Assembly: GCF_024649945.1 (NCBI RefSeq)
Contig: NZ_JANKMS010000005.1
Location: 310,001 to 374,000 of the forward strand
Direction of reading: 5' to 3'
Length of the DNA: 64,000 bases
Source of the DNA: Flavobacterium panacis
Lineage (GTDB): Bacteria; Bacteroidota; Bacteroidia; Flavobacteriales; Flavobacteriaceae
Position 1 is the first letter of the stretch, and every line of letters starts with the position of its first letter. Made by a program: the position numbers and the translations under genes. The notes beneath the pieces were generated by a model. The model searched no databases. It saw nothing but the letters and a program-made list of their open reading frames with translations, and was not told the DNA's origin. Below are positions 1 through 8,357 of the stretch, piece by piece.

Positions 1-531
1 TATCCAATTATCGGAAATCTAATGTCGGCTTTGCTTGCTGTAACTCCGTTTTTTGCTATTTTGCTTTATTTCTACAATAAGATTTCTTTTGAAGAAATCG
101 AAAATCATATGAGTCATTTTGTGGTGATTTGTGCGCATGCAATATTCTTGTTTTTATTGTTGCTGATTCGCGAAATGATAAAAGATTTAGAAAATTTAAA
201 AGGTGATTTGGTAACCAACTACAGAACAATTCCTGTGATTTATGGAGAGAAAATCTCGAAACAGATTATTACTGCTTTGACGATTTCTACGATTTTTCCA
301 GTTTATATTTTAGTGAATGTTTACGATGTAGGTTATATGGACATTTACTTTTATGTCTGTTTTGGAGTTTTAATTTTCTTTTTAATGTTTTTATGGAGAT
401 CCGATTCTAAGGAACATTTTTTAAGGCTTCACAATCTTTTGAAATTCTTGATTGTTTCTGGGGTTTTCTGCATTGTTTTGATAAATCCGAGTGTTTTGTG
501 GCACGGGCGCGAGTTGATTTCTAACTATTAA
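1..531 (+). CDS. UbiA-family prenyltransferase, 5' partial
   Basis: The frame is open from base 1, so the N-terminus lies outside the window and about 176 residues remain. UbiA enzymes are integral membrane prenyltransferases that transfer a polyprenyl group from its diphosphate to an aromatic or glycerol-phosphate acceptor. The second Asp-rich motif of the family, DLENLKGD, is at visible residues 62-69 after a strongly hydrophobic segment, and two more hydrophobic segments follow. The first Asp motif must lie upstream. Flavobacterial relatives are often named geranylgeranylglycerol-phosphate geranylgeranyltransferase; a MenA-like quinone enzyme is the main alternative. The family is clear, the acceptor is inferred. 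Confidence 0.8.
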   Translation, partial: YPIIGNLMSALLAVTPFFAILLYFYNKISFEEIENHMSHFVVICAHAIFLFLLLLIREMIKDLENLKGDLVTNYRTIPVIYGEKISKQIITALTISTIFPVYILVNVYDVGYMDIYFYVCFGVLIFFLMFLWRSDSKEHFLRLHNLLKFLIVSGVFCIVLINPSVLWHGRELISNY

Positions 532-535
532 ATGT

Positions 536-675
536 TTTGTTTCTCGCAGATTTGGCAGATTTTGCGGATTTATTTTATTCCGCAGAGATTCGTGAAGAAG
601 ATTTCGCAGAGATTCGCAAAACTTTTTGTGCTTCTTTGTGTCTACTTTGTGAATCTTTGCGAAACAGCTAAAATG
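536..675. repeat. degenerate cgcaga/ttcgcaaa repeat stretch
   Basis: Between the prenyltransferase and the pseudouridine synthase (532-900) there is no convincing gene. This part is built from short units such as cgcagattt, cgcagagattcg and tttgcgaaac, the same vocabulary as the longer palindromes near 32.6, 33.6, 38.1 and 39.2 kb. A 60-codon open frame across it follows the repeat and has no protein-like composition. Confidence 0.5.
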
Positions 676-701
676 TTTAAAAGAAGCCAATTGTCTGAAT
701 C

Positions 702-775
702 TAGCCCCGATTGAAATGAAAATCCTTTTATGGCGGGGTTCGCCATAAAAGATTGTAATGGAAAGCGGGAAACCA
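702..775. repeat. hairpin element with GCCCCG...AGCGGGA ends
   Basis: A perfect 11-bp stem (725-735 with 741-751, loop gggtt) is enclosed by outer arms in which cccg (about 706-709) can pair with cggg in agcggga. There is no T-run, so it is not a classic intrinsic terminator. From memory, elements with these ends and variable central hairpins are frequent after genes in Flavobacterium; only one clear copy is in this window. Confidence 0.5.
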
Positions 776-875
776 TGTTAAAAAAAAATGCCTGTTGTGA
801 TGCTTCTTATTCCTCTAAAAATCAAAGCTATTAATCTAAGAACAATGAACTTAAGTTTTATTAGCAGGAAAAAAC

Positions 876-883
876 TATCTTTG
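876..883 (+). promoter_or_regulatory. -7 box TATCTTTG
   Basis: Exact match to the Bacteroidetes -7 consensus TAnnTTTG, 17 bases before the pseudouridine synthase start. No good TTG -33 element is seen at the usual distance. Confidence 0.6.
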
Positions 884-900
884 CACAAATTAATAATTTT

Positions 901-1809
901 ATGAACAACAAGGAAGGCAATAATAAAAGAGGAGGATCGAGACCAAATAGCTCAAGACCAAACTCTAATAAGCCAAAACCTCCTATGGCGAAACGTGCGC
1001 AAGGGCCCAAAAAAGTAAAACCGGAGGTTAAAGCCGCTAATGCTGCTGCGGAAGAAAAATTAAAAAAACAGAATCAGGCTCCGAAAAGACAAAAGGCTTC
1101 AGATGAAATTCGTTTGAATAAATACATTTCGAATTCTGGTGTTTGTTCTCGTCGTGATGCTGATATTTATATTCAGTCTGGAAACGTTAAAGTTAACGGA
1201 ACTGTTGTTACCGAAATGGGATATTTGGTAAAATTGAATGATGTAGTAAACTTTGATGGTGTTACGCTGACTCCTGAAAAGAAAGAATATATTTTGTTGA
1301 ATAAGCCTAAAAACTTTACAACTGCTCTTGATGAAGGTCAGGAATACCGTAACGTTCTAGAACTTGTACGTGGCGCTACCAATGCCAAAATTGCTCCTAT
1401 CGGAAGAATGGACAAGAATACAACAGGTTTATTGGTGTTTACAAATGATACGGATATGATTCGTAAGTTTACTTTACCAAACCAAAAATCGTCTAAAATT
1501 TATCAGGTTTCTCTAGATAAAAACTTGAAGTTTGAAGATTTAGAAAAAATCAGTAAAGGCTTGGTTCTTGACGGACACCGCGTTTTTATTGAGGAAATCA
1601 GTTATATTGATAATGAACCAAAAAGCGAAATTGGTCTTAAATTGCGCACGGCCAACGTAAAAGTGGTTCGCTCTATTTTTGAGTCTTTCGAGTATAATGT
1701 ACTTCGAATTGATCGTGTTTCGTTTGCTGGTTTAACCAAAAAGAATCTTCCGAGAGGAAACTGGCGCTTTTTGACTGAACAAGAAATTATCAATTTGAAA
1801 AACGTTTAA
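901..1809 (+). CDS. rRNA pseudouridine synthase, RsuA/RluB family
   Basis: The enzyme isomerises a specific uridine in ribosomal RNA to pseudouridine. Residues 1-65 form a low-complexity tail rich in Lys, Arg, Asn and Pro, typical of the Bacteroidetes versions. An S4 RNA-binding domain follows (about 68-115, IRLNKYISNSGVCSRRDAD), then the catalytic domain with GRMDKNTTGLL; the catalytic Asp is residue 171. The length of 302 residues fits the tailed subfamily. The ATG follows a good -7 box. Whether it acts on 16S (RsuA) or 23S (RluB/RluE) rRNA cannot be told from sequence alone. Confidence 0.9.
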   Translation: MNNKEGNNKRGGSRPNSSRPNSNKPKPPMAKRAQGPKKVKPEVKAANAAAEEKLKKQNQAPKRQKASDEIRLNKYISNSGVCSRRDADIYIQSGNVKVNGTVVTEMGYLVKLNDVVNFDGVTLTPEKKEYILLNKPKNFTTALDEGQEYRNVLELVRGATNAKIAPIGRMDKNTTGLLVFTNDTDMIRKFTLPNQKSSKIYQVSLDKNLKFEDLEKISKGLVLDGHRVFIEEISYIDNEPKSEIGLKLRTANVKVVRSIFESFEYNVLRIDRVSFAGLTKKNLPRGNWRFLTEQEIINLKNV

Positions 1810-1872
1810 TAGTTCTTCAAATTTGAATGATACCGAATCCTGTTTTCTTTTGAAAATGGGATTTTTTTTATT

Positions 1873-2475
1873 TTAGAAACTGAAAAAATTATGTCCGAAA
1901 AGGGTAAATATGGATCTTCCCATAGATTGGCTTTTGTCTTCGACTGTTTCGTAACATGAAAAACCAAGGATGATTTTGATTCCAGGTGGAATACTGTTTA
2001 AGATATCTCTTTTTTGATCTTCGAGAAGTAGTTTTAGGCCTTCTATTAGTTGAAGATTGTATCTTAAGTAAGACATTACAAGAAGGGCAGAAAAGTTAAG
2101 TATTTCTCTAGCGGTTTCACTTTTGATTCCGACTTCGTTTGAGACCATTTCTGAAATTCTTCCTTTTTTATTGGAAAACAATTCTTTAAGTAAAACGTTT
2201 CCTTCTAAACGGTAGCAATCATCTACTGATAAAATTCTACCGGCGTTAAAGTCGATTTCTTGGTAGAAAGTTGAATCTTCTTTTATCATGGAAACAATTT
2301 CAGAATAAAAATCAGATTCTTCGGCTTTGTTGTAGAGTCCCATTAAAATTGTACCGATCGAGACATCAATTCCCTTTATCAAAAGAGCATCATTTTCAAA
2401 ATAAAACTTATTTAATTTGGAGACAACATTAGATGAAATAAAACGTCTAAGTTCAATTTGTAGGTTTGGGGTCAT
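1873..2475 (-). CDS. DUF937-like protein
   Basis: A 200-residue protein without signal peptide or clear membrane segment. The part around residues 95-140 (LLKELFSNKK, then a Gly-Ile-Lys-Ser-Glu-Thr helix start) resembles the repeat of the DUF937 family, whose role is unknown. The last residues end in aromatic GHNFFSF. The gene stands alone, convergent with the pseudouridine synthase and separated by about 290 AT-rich bases from the next gene upstream on its strand. The family call is tentative; the reading frame is well supported by its length and composition. Confidence 0.55.
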   Translation of the reverse strand: MTPNLQIELRRFISSNVVSKLNKFYFENDALLIKGIDVSIGTILMGLYNKAEESDFYSEIVSMIKEDSTFYQEIDFNAGRILSVDDCYRLEGNVLLKELFSNKKGRISEMVSNEVGIKSETAREILNFSALLVMSYLRYNLQLIEGLKLLLEDQKRDILNSIPPGIKIILGFSCYETVEDKSQSMGRSIFTLFGHNFFSF

Positions 2476-2766
2476 ACGTTTAACTTATTTTAGGGGGAAA
2501 CAATTATTTAAACTCGCTCAAAATAACCGATAAAGTGAGGCTTTTTATCGTTTATCGTGATAAAAATATAAAATATATTAACATTTCCAAAAAATAAGTT
2601 AAAATTTTAGTTGGTCGATTTTCAGGTATTTAACACTAAAAACTGACAAAAGCAGTAAACATAAAGCTTGACGTAACGTATAATATAAAAAATTATTTTC
2701 AAAAAATTAAGATTTTTTCTGAAAAATATAAAAATATAAGAAAAAGCTTAAAGTCAAAATTACTAT

Positions 2767-3267
2767 TTAGAAAATTAGAGCTCGATTTTGCCAAAGAATA
2801 GTCAGAAAAATACCGAGATAAATTACCGAAAAAAGGAAATTGACAAAACTAGAAGCCAGAAAACCTAGAACAGATCCTGTAGCGGCTTTTAAGGCACGTT
2901 TATGATTTTGAGAATCGTATAGTAATTCGCCAATAAGCGCCCCTACAAATGGACCTATGATAACTCCAAAAGGAATTGGAGCCAGAATTCCGACGATCAA
3001 ACCAATGTTAGTTCCCCAAACTCCGTAAGAACTTCCGCCAAACTTTTTGGTGCCTTTTGCCGGAATTACATAATCTAAAATAGTGATGATAACCATTAAA
3101 ACAAAAGTGATTCCTAAGACCCAATAATTGTTTTCAACCGCTTTGGTAAGATAAAGCAATAATAAACCTACCCAACAGCTTGAAAGTCCAGGTAAAACGG
3201 GAATAAAACTCCCGAAAATTCCAACAATCATACAGATAAAACCCAACAATACTAAAAGTAAATCCAT
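2767..3267 (-). CDS. DUF456 family membrane protein
   Basis: A small integral membrane protein with about five hydrophobic segments and the family pattern of Gly-rich turns: FIPVLPG near the N-terminus, AKGTKKFGGS in the middle and PIPFGVIIGPFVGALIGE later. The function of DUF456 proteins is unknown. I chose the ATG at 3267 (MDLLLVLLGF) because it matches the family start; a GTG at 3288 would add seven residues overlapping the divergent promoter. It diverges from the secreted protein gene at 3311. Confidence 0.8.
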   Translation of the reverse strand: MDLLLVLLGFICMIVGIFGSFIPVLPGLSSCWVGLLLLYLTKAVENNYWVLGITFVLMVIITILDYVIPAKGTKKFGGSSYGVWGTNIGLIVGILAPIPFGVIIGPFVGALIGELLYDSQNHKRALKAATGSVLGFLASSFVNFLFSVIYLGIFLTILWQNRALIF

Positions 3268-3269
3268 AA

Positions 3270-3285
3270 TATATTTGTAAATTTG
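3270..3285 (+). promoter_or_regulatory. overlapping -7 boxes TATATTTG and TAAATTTG
   Basis: Two matches to TAnnTTTG lie end to end (3270-3277 and 3278-3285), 26 or more bases before the ATG at 3311. They sit in the short divergent gap next to the DUF456 start. Confidence 0.5.
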
Positions 3286-3310
3286 CACTTACAATTTAAG
3301 CAATATTAAT

Positions 3311-3697
3311 ATGATGCAAAAGTTTGTAAAAATAGTTTTCATTCTATTATTTGTGTTTTCAATGAGTGAAAATACATATGCTCAATCTAAGAAACTTTCT
3401 GCAGATGACCAAGTATTGCAAGACAGTCTTTATAATAGTAATAAGAAAAAAGTACTCAGTTTTTCTATGAAAGACTTTGATAAACTATTTTTTGACTTTT
3501 TCAATACAAAAAACGATCCTAATATACTTTTAACAAAAACTGAATTTTACAACTATACGGTTCAAATAGCCGCATTTTCAGACAGACTGATTAAATTATA
3601 TCCTGATCAAAAGGAAGTTGCAGAGAAAAACAAAGAAAATTGGCTTTCTGAAAACTATGAAGATTATTTAGAATACAAAGCTTCTCAAAAAAAATAA
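3311..3697 (+). CDS. small secreted protein of unknown function
   Basis: I do not recognise this 128-residue protein. It starts with a typical signal peptide (Lys at residues 4 and 7, hydrophobic core, cleavage likely after TYAQ at about residue 25). The mature part of about 100 residues is charged, with many Lys, Asp and Tyr and no Cys. It is followed after 34 bases by a lipoprotein gene on the same strand, so the two are probably co-transcribed. Confidence 0.6.
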   Translation: MMQKFVKIVFILLFVFSMSENTYAQSKKLSADDQVLQDSLYNSNKKKVLSFSMKDFDKLFFDFFNTKNDPNILLTKTEFYNYTVQIAAFSDRLIKLYPDQKEVAEKNKENWLSENYEDYLEYKASQKK

Positions 3698-3731
3698 TCG
3701 TATTTTTGTTCATTCATTCAATTTAAAAACT

Positions 3732-4211
3732 TTGAGGCAGTTTTTTCCCCTTTTTATTTGTGTTTTATTTAATTCCTGTCAATATTTTGAGAGGCAGGTT
3801 CCCTCTGAAAAGGAATTACTTCAAAAAGAATTAAAATCAATTAATTGGAAAGAAGTTGATGAATATCCTTCTGTTCCCAACTGCGAAAAAATAGCTGATA
3901 AAAAACTCCGTCAACAATGCTTTTTTGAAGTAATGTCGAATTTGATTCAAGAGAAACTGAACGTTGACACCTTATCAATTTTATATCCTGAATTGGATAC
4001 AATTGAAGTAAAAGTAACGGTTTTCCCAAATGCCACAATGAAATTTGAACCTCAGTTTCCAAAAGATTCTGTGGCTTATGATACCATAAAAATTGACAGC
4101 ATTTTACACGCTCGTTTAGTCGATTTTCCGAAAGTTAATCCCGCTATAAAACGAGGTGTTCCAGTTAAAACGCAATTTATTCTGCCTGTAATTATAAAAG
4201 CAAAAGAATAG
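3732..4211 (+). CDS. lipoprotein with TonB C-terminal-like domain
   Basis: The N-terminus MRQFFPLFICVLFNSC is a lipoprotein signal with lipobox LFNSC, so the mature protein is likely membrane anchored at Cys16. The body has the pattern PSVPNCEKI...RQQCF seen in the periplasmic domains of Flavobacteriia proteins called energy transducer TonB, and it ends in PAIKRGVPVKTQFILPVII, like the last strands of a TonB C-terminal domain. The only start that includes the signal is a TTG at 3732. There is no transmembrane energy-coupling helix, so it is probably not a working TonB; a stand-alone periplasmic domain is more likely. Confidence 0.6.
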   Translation: MRQFFPLFICVLFNSCQYFERQVPSEKELLQKELKSINWKEVDEYPSVPNCEKIADKKLRQQCFFEVMSNLIQEKLNVDTLSILYPELDTIEVKVTVFPNATMKFEPQFPKDSVAYDTIKIDSILHARLVDFPKVNPAIKRGVPVKTQFILPVIIKAKE

Positions 4212-4224
4212 TTTTTTTTATTTT

Positions 4225-4308
4225 ACCATATAAGTGATGTAAGATCATTTAAACTATTGGTAAAATAAAAAAATTTGTTTCTTAAATCTCTTATATAACT
4301 TATATGGT
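4225..4308. repeat. ATATAAG inverted repeat, copy 1
   Basis: Left arm ACCATATAAGTGATGTAAGA (4225-4244) is an inverted, imperfect match of the right arm ending at 4308 (TCTTATATAACTTATATGGT). The same arms bracket 62481-62647. It lies between convergent genes and could also serve as a terminator. Confidence 0.6.
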
Positions 4309-4313
4309 TTAAA

Positions 4314-5417
4314 TTATTTTTTAAACTGACGATCTTTCCATTCGTAAGAACCAAATAGACTATACAAAGCGACAGACGAACTAAAAAACGGATATAATAA
4401 ACTACTTAGTAAAAGGCTTTTAATGCTAGTTTTCGTCAAGAATTGATTGGTTATTGAAAGTAAAACGAAATCAATTAAAAACTTAGAAAAAGCAAAAATC
4501 ACAAAAATTGGATACGACCAAATTCCGAAAATCATAAAGAAAAATCCAATTACAAAACTCAGGTTTCCGAAGAAAACAATTAAACCCAAAAATTTGCCGA
4601 AAGCACTTTTGTACGAACTTGTTTTGGCTGCCCAACGCACTCTTTGATGGAATAAGCTTTTCCAGTTTTCGGTTGGTTTTGTGGTAACAATTGCTTCATT
4701 TGCTTTTAAATACTGAACTTCATTTGGAAACTTTTCAATTGCTTTTTGAAGTAAAAAAACATCGTCGCCACTCGCAATTTTGTCATTTCCTTCAAAGCCG
4801 TTTAAGCTTTCAAACAATGATTTCGTATAAGCAAAATTAGCTCCATTACACATAAATCCTTTGTTCAAACCAAAACTTCCAATTGTTGCACCTTGCAGAC
4901 TTGTTAAATCCAATTGCTGAAAATGCTCTAAAAATAAATTCTCGCATTTGTACGTGACAGCGCCCGACAGCATTGAAACTTCGTTTTCTTGAATGTAATT
5001 ATCAAAGGTTAAAAGCCAGTTTTCTGGAACGATACAATCGGCATCGGTTGTAATTACCCAATTGGTTTTTACATGTTGCATTGCAGTTGTAATCGCATCT
5101 TTTTTGGGAGAATTTGAAAGTCGAATATTATCGATTACAGAAACTTGGAATTTGGAATTTAGAAATTGAAATTTTTCACTAGAATTATCATCAACTAAAA
5201 TAACTTCGAATAAATCTCGTGGATAATTCAAATTAGAAAAGCTCTCCAAAAGTATGGGCAAATTTTCTTTTTCATTCCGAAACGGAACTATAATCGTAAA
5301 ACTTGTTTTGGGTTCTAAATCCTGTTTTTTGTATTTTTTTATTTTGAAAAAACCATAAATAAGTAACTCAATACTAATTATATAAATCCCTAATATGGCA
5401 AATAAAACAAAAATCAT
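4314..5417 (-). CDS. family 2 glycosyltransferase with C-terminal membrane segments
   Basis: A GT-A fold glycosyltransferase that would transfer a sugar from a nucleotide donor at the inner face of the membrane. It has an N-terminal membrane helix (1-23), VDDNSS (75-80), the metal-binding DAD (125-127), GDD (217-219) and QRVRW (258-262), the Q(Q/R)xRW motif of processive or lipid-directed GT2 enzymes. Two to three hydrophobic segments follow from about 280 to the end. Its ATG overlaps the end of the next upstream gene by four bases, so the two are translationally coupled and may build one envelope glycolipid. The substrate is unknown. Confidence 0.8.
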   Translation of the reverse strand: MIFVLFAILGIYIISIELLIYGFFKIKKYKKQDLEPKTSFTIIVPFRNEKENLPILLESFSNLNYPRDLFEVILVDDNSSEKFQFLNSKFQVSVIDNIRLSNSPKKDAITTAMQHVKTNWVITTDADCIVPENWLLTFDNYIQENEVSMLSGAVTYKCENLFLEHFQQLDLTSLQGATIGSFGLNKGFMCNGANFAYTKSLFESLNGFEGNDKIASGDDVFLLQKAIEKFPNEVQYLKANEAIVTTKPTENWKSLFHQRVRWAAKTSSYKSAFGKFLGLIVFFGNLSFVIGFFFMIFGIWSYPIFVIFAFSKFLIDFVLLSITNQFLTKTSIKSLLLSSLLYPFFSSSVALYSLFGSYEWKDRQFKK

Positions 5418-6358
5418 TCTGTGGTTTTGGTTTTAAAATTCAATACAAAATAACTTCCTAAAACTACTGGTAGCACCACATTTAAAAACCACATTAAAGT
5501 GCTGATGAAAATAACAATCCATTCGTTTACGCCTAGAATTCCGAAGAAATAAATGGCTACGCTTCCTTTCACAGCAAAATCTAAAAACTGGAAAGTTGGT
5601 AATGAAGAAGCCAGAAAATAAACAGATGTAATCGCTGCCATTAAAGTTAAATACGGCAAATCGACATCAAAACCTAAAAACAAAAAGTAATATTGATGCG
5701 AAAAAACCAAATATCTCAAAATCCCTAAAAAGATGTTTTTTTGATGAACCGATTTCGGAATTTCATTGATTTTATGAATGAGTTTTTCAAGCGAGTATCC
5801 TTTGACTTTTATCTTTTTAATGAAGAACAAAATGAGCAGAATCAATACAAATCCACCGAAAAGAATCAAGACAGTTTTAGTCGTAATTACATTGAATTGT
5901 GCATTGAAATATAGTAATCCAAAAATCCCGAAAATCACGGTCAGAATCATTTGAATTCCGTTGCAAATCAAGTTCAGGAAAACCACTTTTTTGGCTTCAG
6001 ATTTTGGATAATACAACGCTTTGCCCGCGTACTCTCCTACTCCATTTGGCGTAAAAATTCCAGCTGTTAAAGCGGCTAAAACCTGTTTCGTAGCTTCGTA
6101 AAGGGAAATTTTATGAATGACCTGCGCCAAATTCTGCCATTTCAAAATCTCGAAATAACGATTCAAAACACTCAAAAGCAAAATAAATCCAATCCCTAAA
6201 ACCGACTGATTTTTTTGGAATAAAACAATGAATTTGTTCCAGTCTAATTTGTCGTTGTTAGCCAGCTGATTGTAAATAAAATAAAATGCGCCGCCAACAA
6301 TCAAAAGTTTGACTACAAGAACGAGGAATTGCTTAGCTTTGTGAGGAATTGAAATCAT
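5414..6358 (-). CDS. lysylphosphatidylglycerol synthase transmembrane-like protein
   Basis: A polytopic membrane protein of about 314 residues of the UPF0104/LPG_synthase_TM family, with around eight hydrophobic segments and the family signature GVGEYAGKALYY. These proteins resemble the flippase half of MprF but lack the aminoacyl-transferase half; in Bacteroidota they are often paired with glycosyltransferases, as here. I start it at the ATG at 6358 (MISIPHKAK); an earlier start would add residues encoded across the promoter and repeat DNA. Substrate unknown. Confidence 0.75.
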   Translation of the reverse strand: MISIPHKAKQFLVLVVKLLIVGGAFYFIYNQLANNDKLDWNKFIVLFQKNQSVLGIGFILLLSVLNRYFEILKWQNLAQVIHKISLYEATKQVLAALTAGIFTPNGVGEYAGKALYYPKSEAKKVVFLNLICNGIQMILTVIFGIFGLLYFNAQFNVITTKTVLILFGGFVLILLILFFIKKIKVKGYSLEKLIHKINEIPKSVHQKNIFLGILRYLVFSHQYYFLFLGFDVDLPYLTLMAAITSVYFLASSLPTFQFLDFAVKGSVAIYFFGILGVNEWIVIFISTLMWFLNVVLPVVLGSYFVLNFKTKTTE

Positions 6359-6362
6359 GCCG

Positions 6363-6370
6363 CAAAAGTA
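6363..6370 (-). promoter_or_regulatory. -7 box TACTTTTG abutting the start codon
   Basis: On the minus strand TACTTTTG matches TAnnTTTG and ends only four bases before the ATG at 6358. If used, the transcript would be nearly leaderless. Confidence 0.45.
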
Positions 6371-6486
6371 AACAATTTGGAAATGTGGCAATTTGAAAAT
6401 GAGAAAATGAATCGTTTTGACTTTCAAAAAACTTGAAACTTGAAAACGTTAAAATTGAAAACGTTAAAATTGAAACAAAAAACCTC

Positions 6487-7041
6487 TTGACACAAGAACG
6501 CATCATATTAGGTATTGACCCAGGAACCACGATTATGGGTTTCGGATTAATTAAAGTAACCAATAAAAAAATGGAATTTCTGCAGTTGAATGAATTGCAA
6601 CTTTCCAAATACGACAATCATTACCAAAAACTAAGAATCATTTTTGAAAGAACGATCGAATTAATTGAAACGCATTGTCCAGACGAAATTGCAATTGAAG
6701 CTCCTTTCTTTGGCAAAAACGTTCAATCGATGCTGAAGTTAGGTCGTGCGCAAGGAGTTGCCATGGCGGCAGGACTTTCAAGAGGAATTCCGATTACGGA
6801 ATACGAACCGAAAAAGATCAAAATGGCAATTACCGGAAACGGAAATGCCAGCAAAGAACAAGTTGCCAAAATGCTGCAACAGCTTTTAGGTTTAAAAGAA
6901 TTACCCAAAAATCTCGATTCAACAGACGGTTTGGCGGCTGCGGTTTGTCATCACTTTAATTCTGGAAAAGTTATTGCTGGAAAAAGTTATTCTGGTTGGG
7001 ATGCTTTTGTGAAACAAAACGAGGATCGAGTGAAAAAATAA
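6487..7041 (+). CDS. ruvC: crossover junction endodeoxyribonuclease RuvC
   Basis: RuvC cuts Holliday junctions together with RuvAB during recombination. The four acidic catalytic residues are visible: Asp11 in LGIDPGT, Glu71 in IAIEAPFF, and Asp144 and Asp147 in LDSTDGLAAA. I chose the TTG at 6487 (giving MTQERIILGIDPG, 184 residues, the normal length). The frame is open further upstream to a TTG at 6433, but that extension is a repeat of aaaacgttaaaattg and encodes a repetitive ENVKIENVKIE peptide unlike RuvC. No ATG is available near the family start. Confidence 0.93.
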   Translation: MTQERIILGIDPGTTIMGFGLIKVTNKKMEFLQLNELQLSKYDNHYQKLRIIFERTIELIETHCPDEIAIEAPFFGKNVQSMLKLGRAQGVAMAAGLSRGIPITEYEPKKIKMAITGNGNASKEQVAKMLQQLLGLKELPKNLDSTDGLAAAVCHHFNSGKVIAGKSYSGWDAFVKQNEDRVKK

Positions 7042-7111
7042 TGTGTCAATGAGAAAATTTGATAATTAGATAATTCCGTAGACAACGAATAAATTATCTA
7101 ATTGACACATT
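7040..7111. repeat. intergenic palindrome between ruvC and hemW
   Basis: Nested inverted repeat: AATGTGTCAAT (7040-7050) pairs with ATTGACACATT (7101-7111), and ATTAGATAATT (7065-7075) with AATTATCTAAT (7092-7102). The left end overlaps the ruvC stop. Confidence 0.65.
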
Positions 7112-7131
7112 TTCTAATTATCTAATTAAAA

Positions 7132-8277
7132 ATGTCGGGCATCTACATCCATATTCCTTTTTGCAAGCAGGCTTGTCATTACTGCGACTTTCATTTTTCG
7201 ACTTCGATGAAGAAGAAAGACGATATGGTTTTGGCTTTGGCTAAAGAAATTGGCATGCGTAAACCCTTCGACTCCGCTCAGGATGACAATATCATTGAGA
7301 CGATATATTTTGGAGGCGGAACACCGTCAGTTTTAAGTAACGAAGAAATTAACTTTCTAATTTCTGAAGTTTATAAGAATTACAAAGTCATCGAAAATCC
7401 CGAGATTACTCTGGAAGCAAATCCTGATGATTTATCTGCTGAGCGAATTTTAGAATTGTCCAAAAGTCCGATAAACCGTTTAAGCATTGGAATACAGTCT
7501 TTTTATGAGGATGATTTGAAGATGATGAATCGCGCTCATAATTCAGCGGAAGCCAAAAAATGTCTGGAAGAAGCGACTAGATATTTTGATAATATTTCAT
7601 TGGATTTGATTTACGGAATTCCGGGATTGAGCGACGAAATGTGGCGACAAAATATTCAAACCGCTTTAGATTTCGGCATTCCGCATATTTCGAGTTATGC
7701 TTTGACGGTTGAACCGAAAACAGCTTTAAGCAAATTAATTCAAACTGGAAAAGTTGCCGAACCTCAGGATGAAGTGACTTCCAATCATTTTATGATTTTG
7801 GTTGAAATGCTTCAAAAAAACGGTTTTATTCATTATGAATTATCGAATTTTGGGAAGGAGAATTATTGCTCCAAAAACAATTCGGCATATTGGCTGGGCA
7901 AAAAATACATCGGAATTGGTCCTTCAGCACACAGTTATGACGGAGAAAAAAGAGGCTGGAATATTGCCAATAATTCGCTTTATATAAAAGCAATTCAGAA
8001 TAATGAACTTCCTATTGAAACTGAAACTCTAACTATTTCTGATCGTTACAATGAATATATTATGACAGGATTACGAACGATTTGGGGTGTTTCTTTAGAC
8101 AGAATTGAAAAGGAATTTGGGCAAGAATACTTAAATTATCTTCATAAACAATCTGAAAAATTCTTAAACGACGATCTGCTTTCAATTGAAAACAACATTC
8201 TAAAACCAACTCCAAAAGGAAAATTTTTAACGGATGGAATTGCTTCAGATTTATTTTATCTAAATTTGGAAGAGTAA
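7132..8277 (+). CDS. hemW: radical SAM protein HemW (coproporphyrinogen oxidase-like)
   Basis: HemW is a radical-SAM heme chaperone or trafficking protein related to HemN. The cluster motif is CKQACHYC (Cys11, Cys15, Cys18), followed by FGGGTPS and LEANPDD, the SAM-binding elements, and the C-terminal HemW domain. HemN itself has a longer N-terminus, which favours HemW. Unusual: residues 44-52 (KPFDSAQDD) are encoded by a 25-base sequence, 7263-7287, that matches a common intergenic repeat of this kind of genome, so a repeat fragment seems to sit in frame before the beta strand IETIYFGGG. The rest of the protein looks intact. Confidence 0.9.
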   Translation: MSGIYIHIPFCKQACHYCDFHFSTSMKKKDDMVLALAKEIGMRKPFDSAQDDNIIETIYFGGGTPSVLSNEEINFLISEVYKNYKVIENPEITLEANPDDLSAERILELSKSPINRLSIGIQSFYEDDLKMMNRAHNSAEAKKCLEEATRYFDNISLDLIYGIPGLSDEMWRQNIQTALDFGIPHISSYALTVEPKTALSKLIQTGKVAEPQDEVTSNHFMILVEMLQKNGFIHYELSNFGKENYCSKNNSAYWLGKKYIGIGPSAHSYDGEKRGWNIANNSLYIKAIQNNELPIETETLTISDRYNEYIMTGLRTIWGVSLDRIEKEFGQEYLNYLHKQSEKFLNDDLLSIENNILKPTPKGKFLTDGIASDLFYLNLEE

Positions 8278-8280
8278 AAT

Positions 8281-8345
8281 TAGCCACGAAGGCACAAAGG
8301 CGCAAAATTGAAAAAAACTTTGTGACTTAGAGTCTTTGCGGCACA
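8281..8345. repeat. gccacgaaggcacaaaggcgca repeat
   Basis: Imperfect inverted repeat with left half agccacgaaggcacaaagg and right half actttgtgac...tctttgcggc. It belongs to the caaagg/cctttg family also present near 20.7, 24.0, 61.7 and 62.5 kb and reaches to just before the next start codon. Confidence 0.5.
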
Positions 8346-8357
8346 AAATCCAAATTT

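Noticed and set aside
532..714. 60-codon open frame after the prenyltransferase
   Set aside because: It begins at the base after the prenyltransferase stop and simply follows cgcagatt/ttcgcaaa repeat units; residue composition is repeat-driven and no protein pattern is visible.
6433..6486. Longer ruvC start at the upstream TTG
   Set aside because: The added residues come from a tandem aaaacgttaaaattg repeat and precede the normal RuvC N-terminus, so the TTG at 6487 is better.
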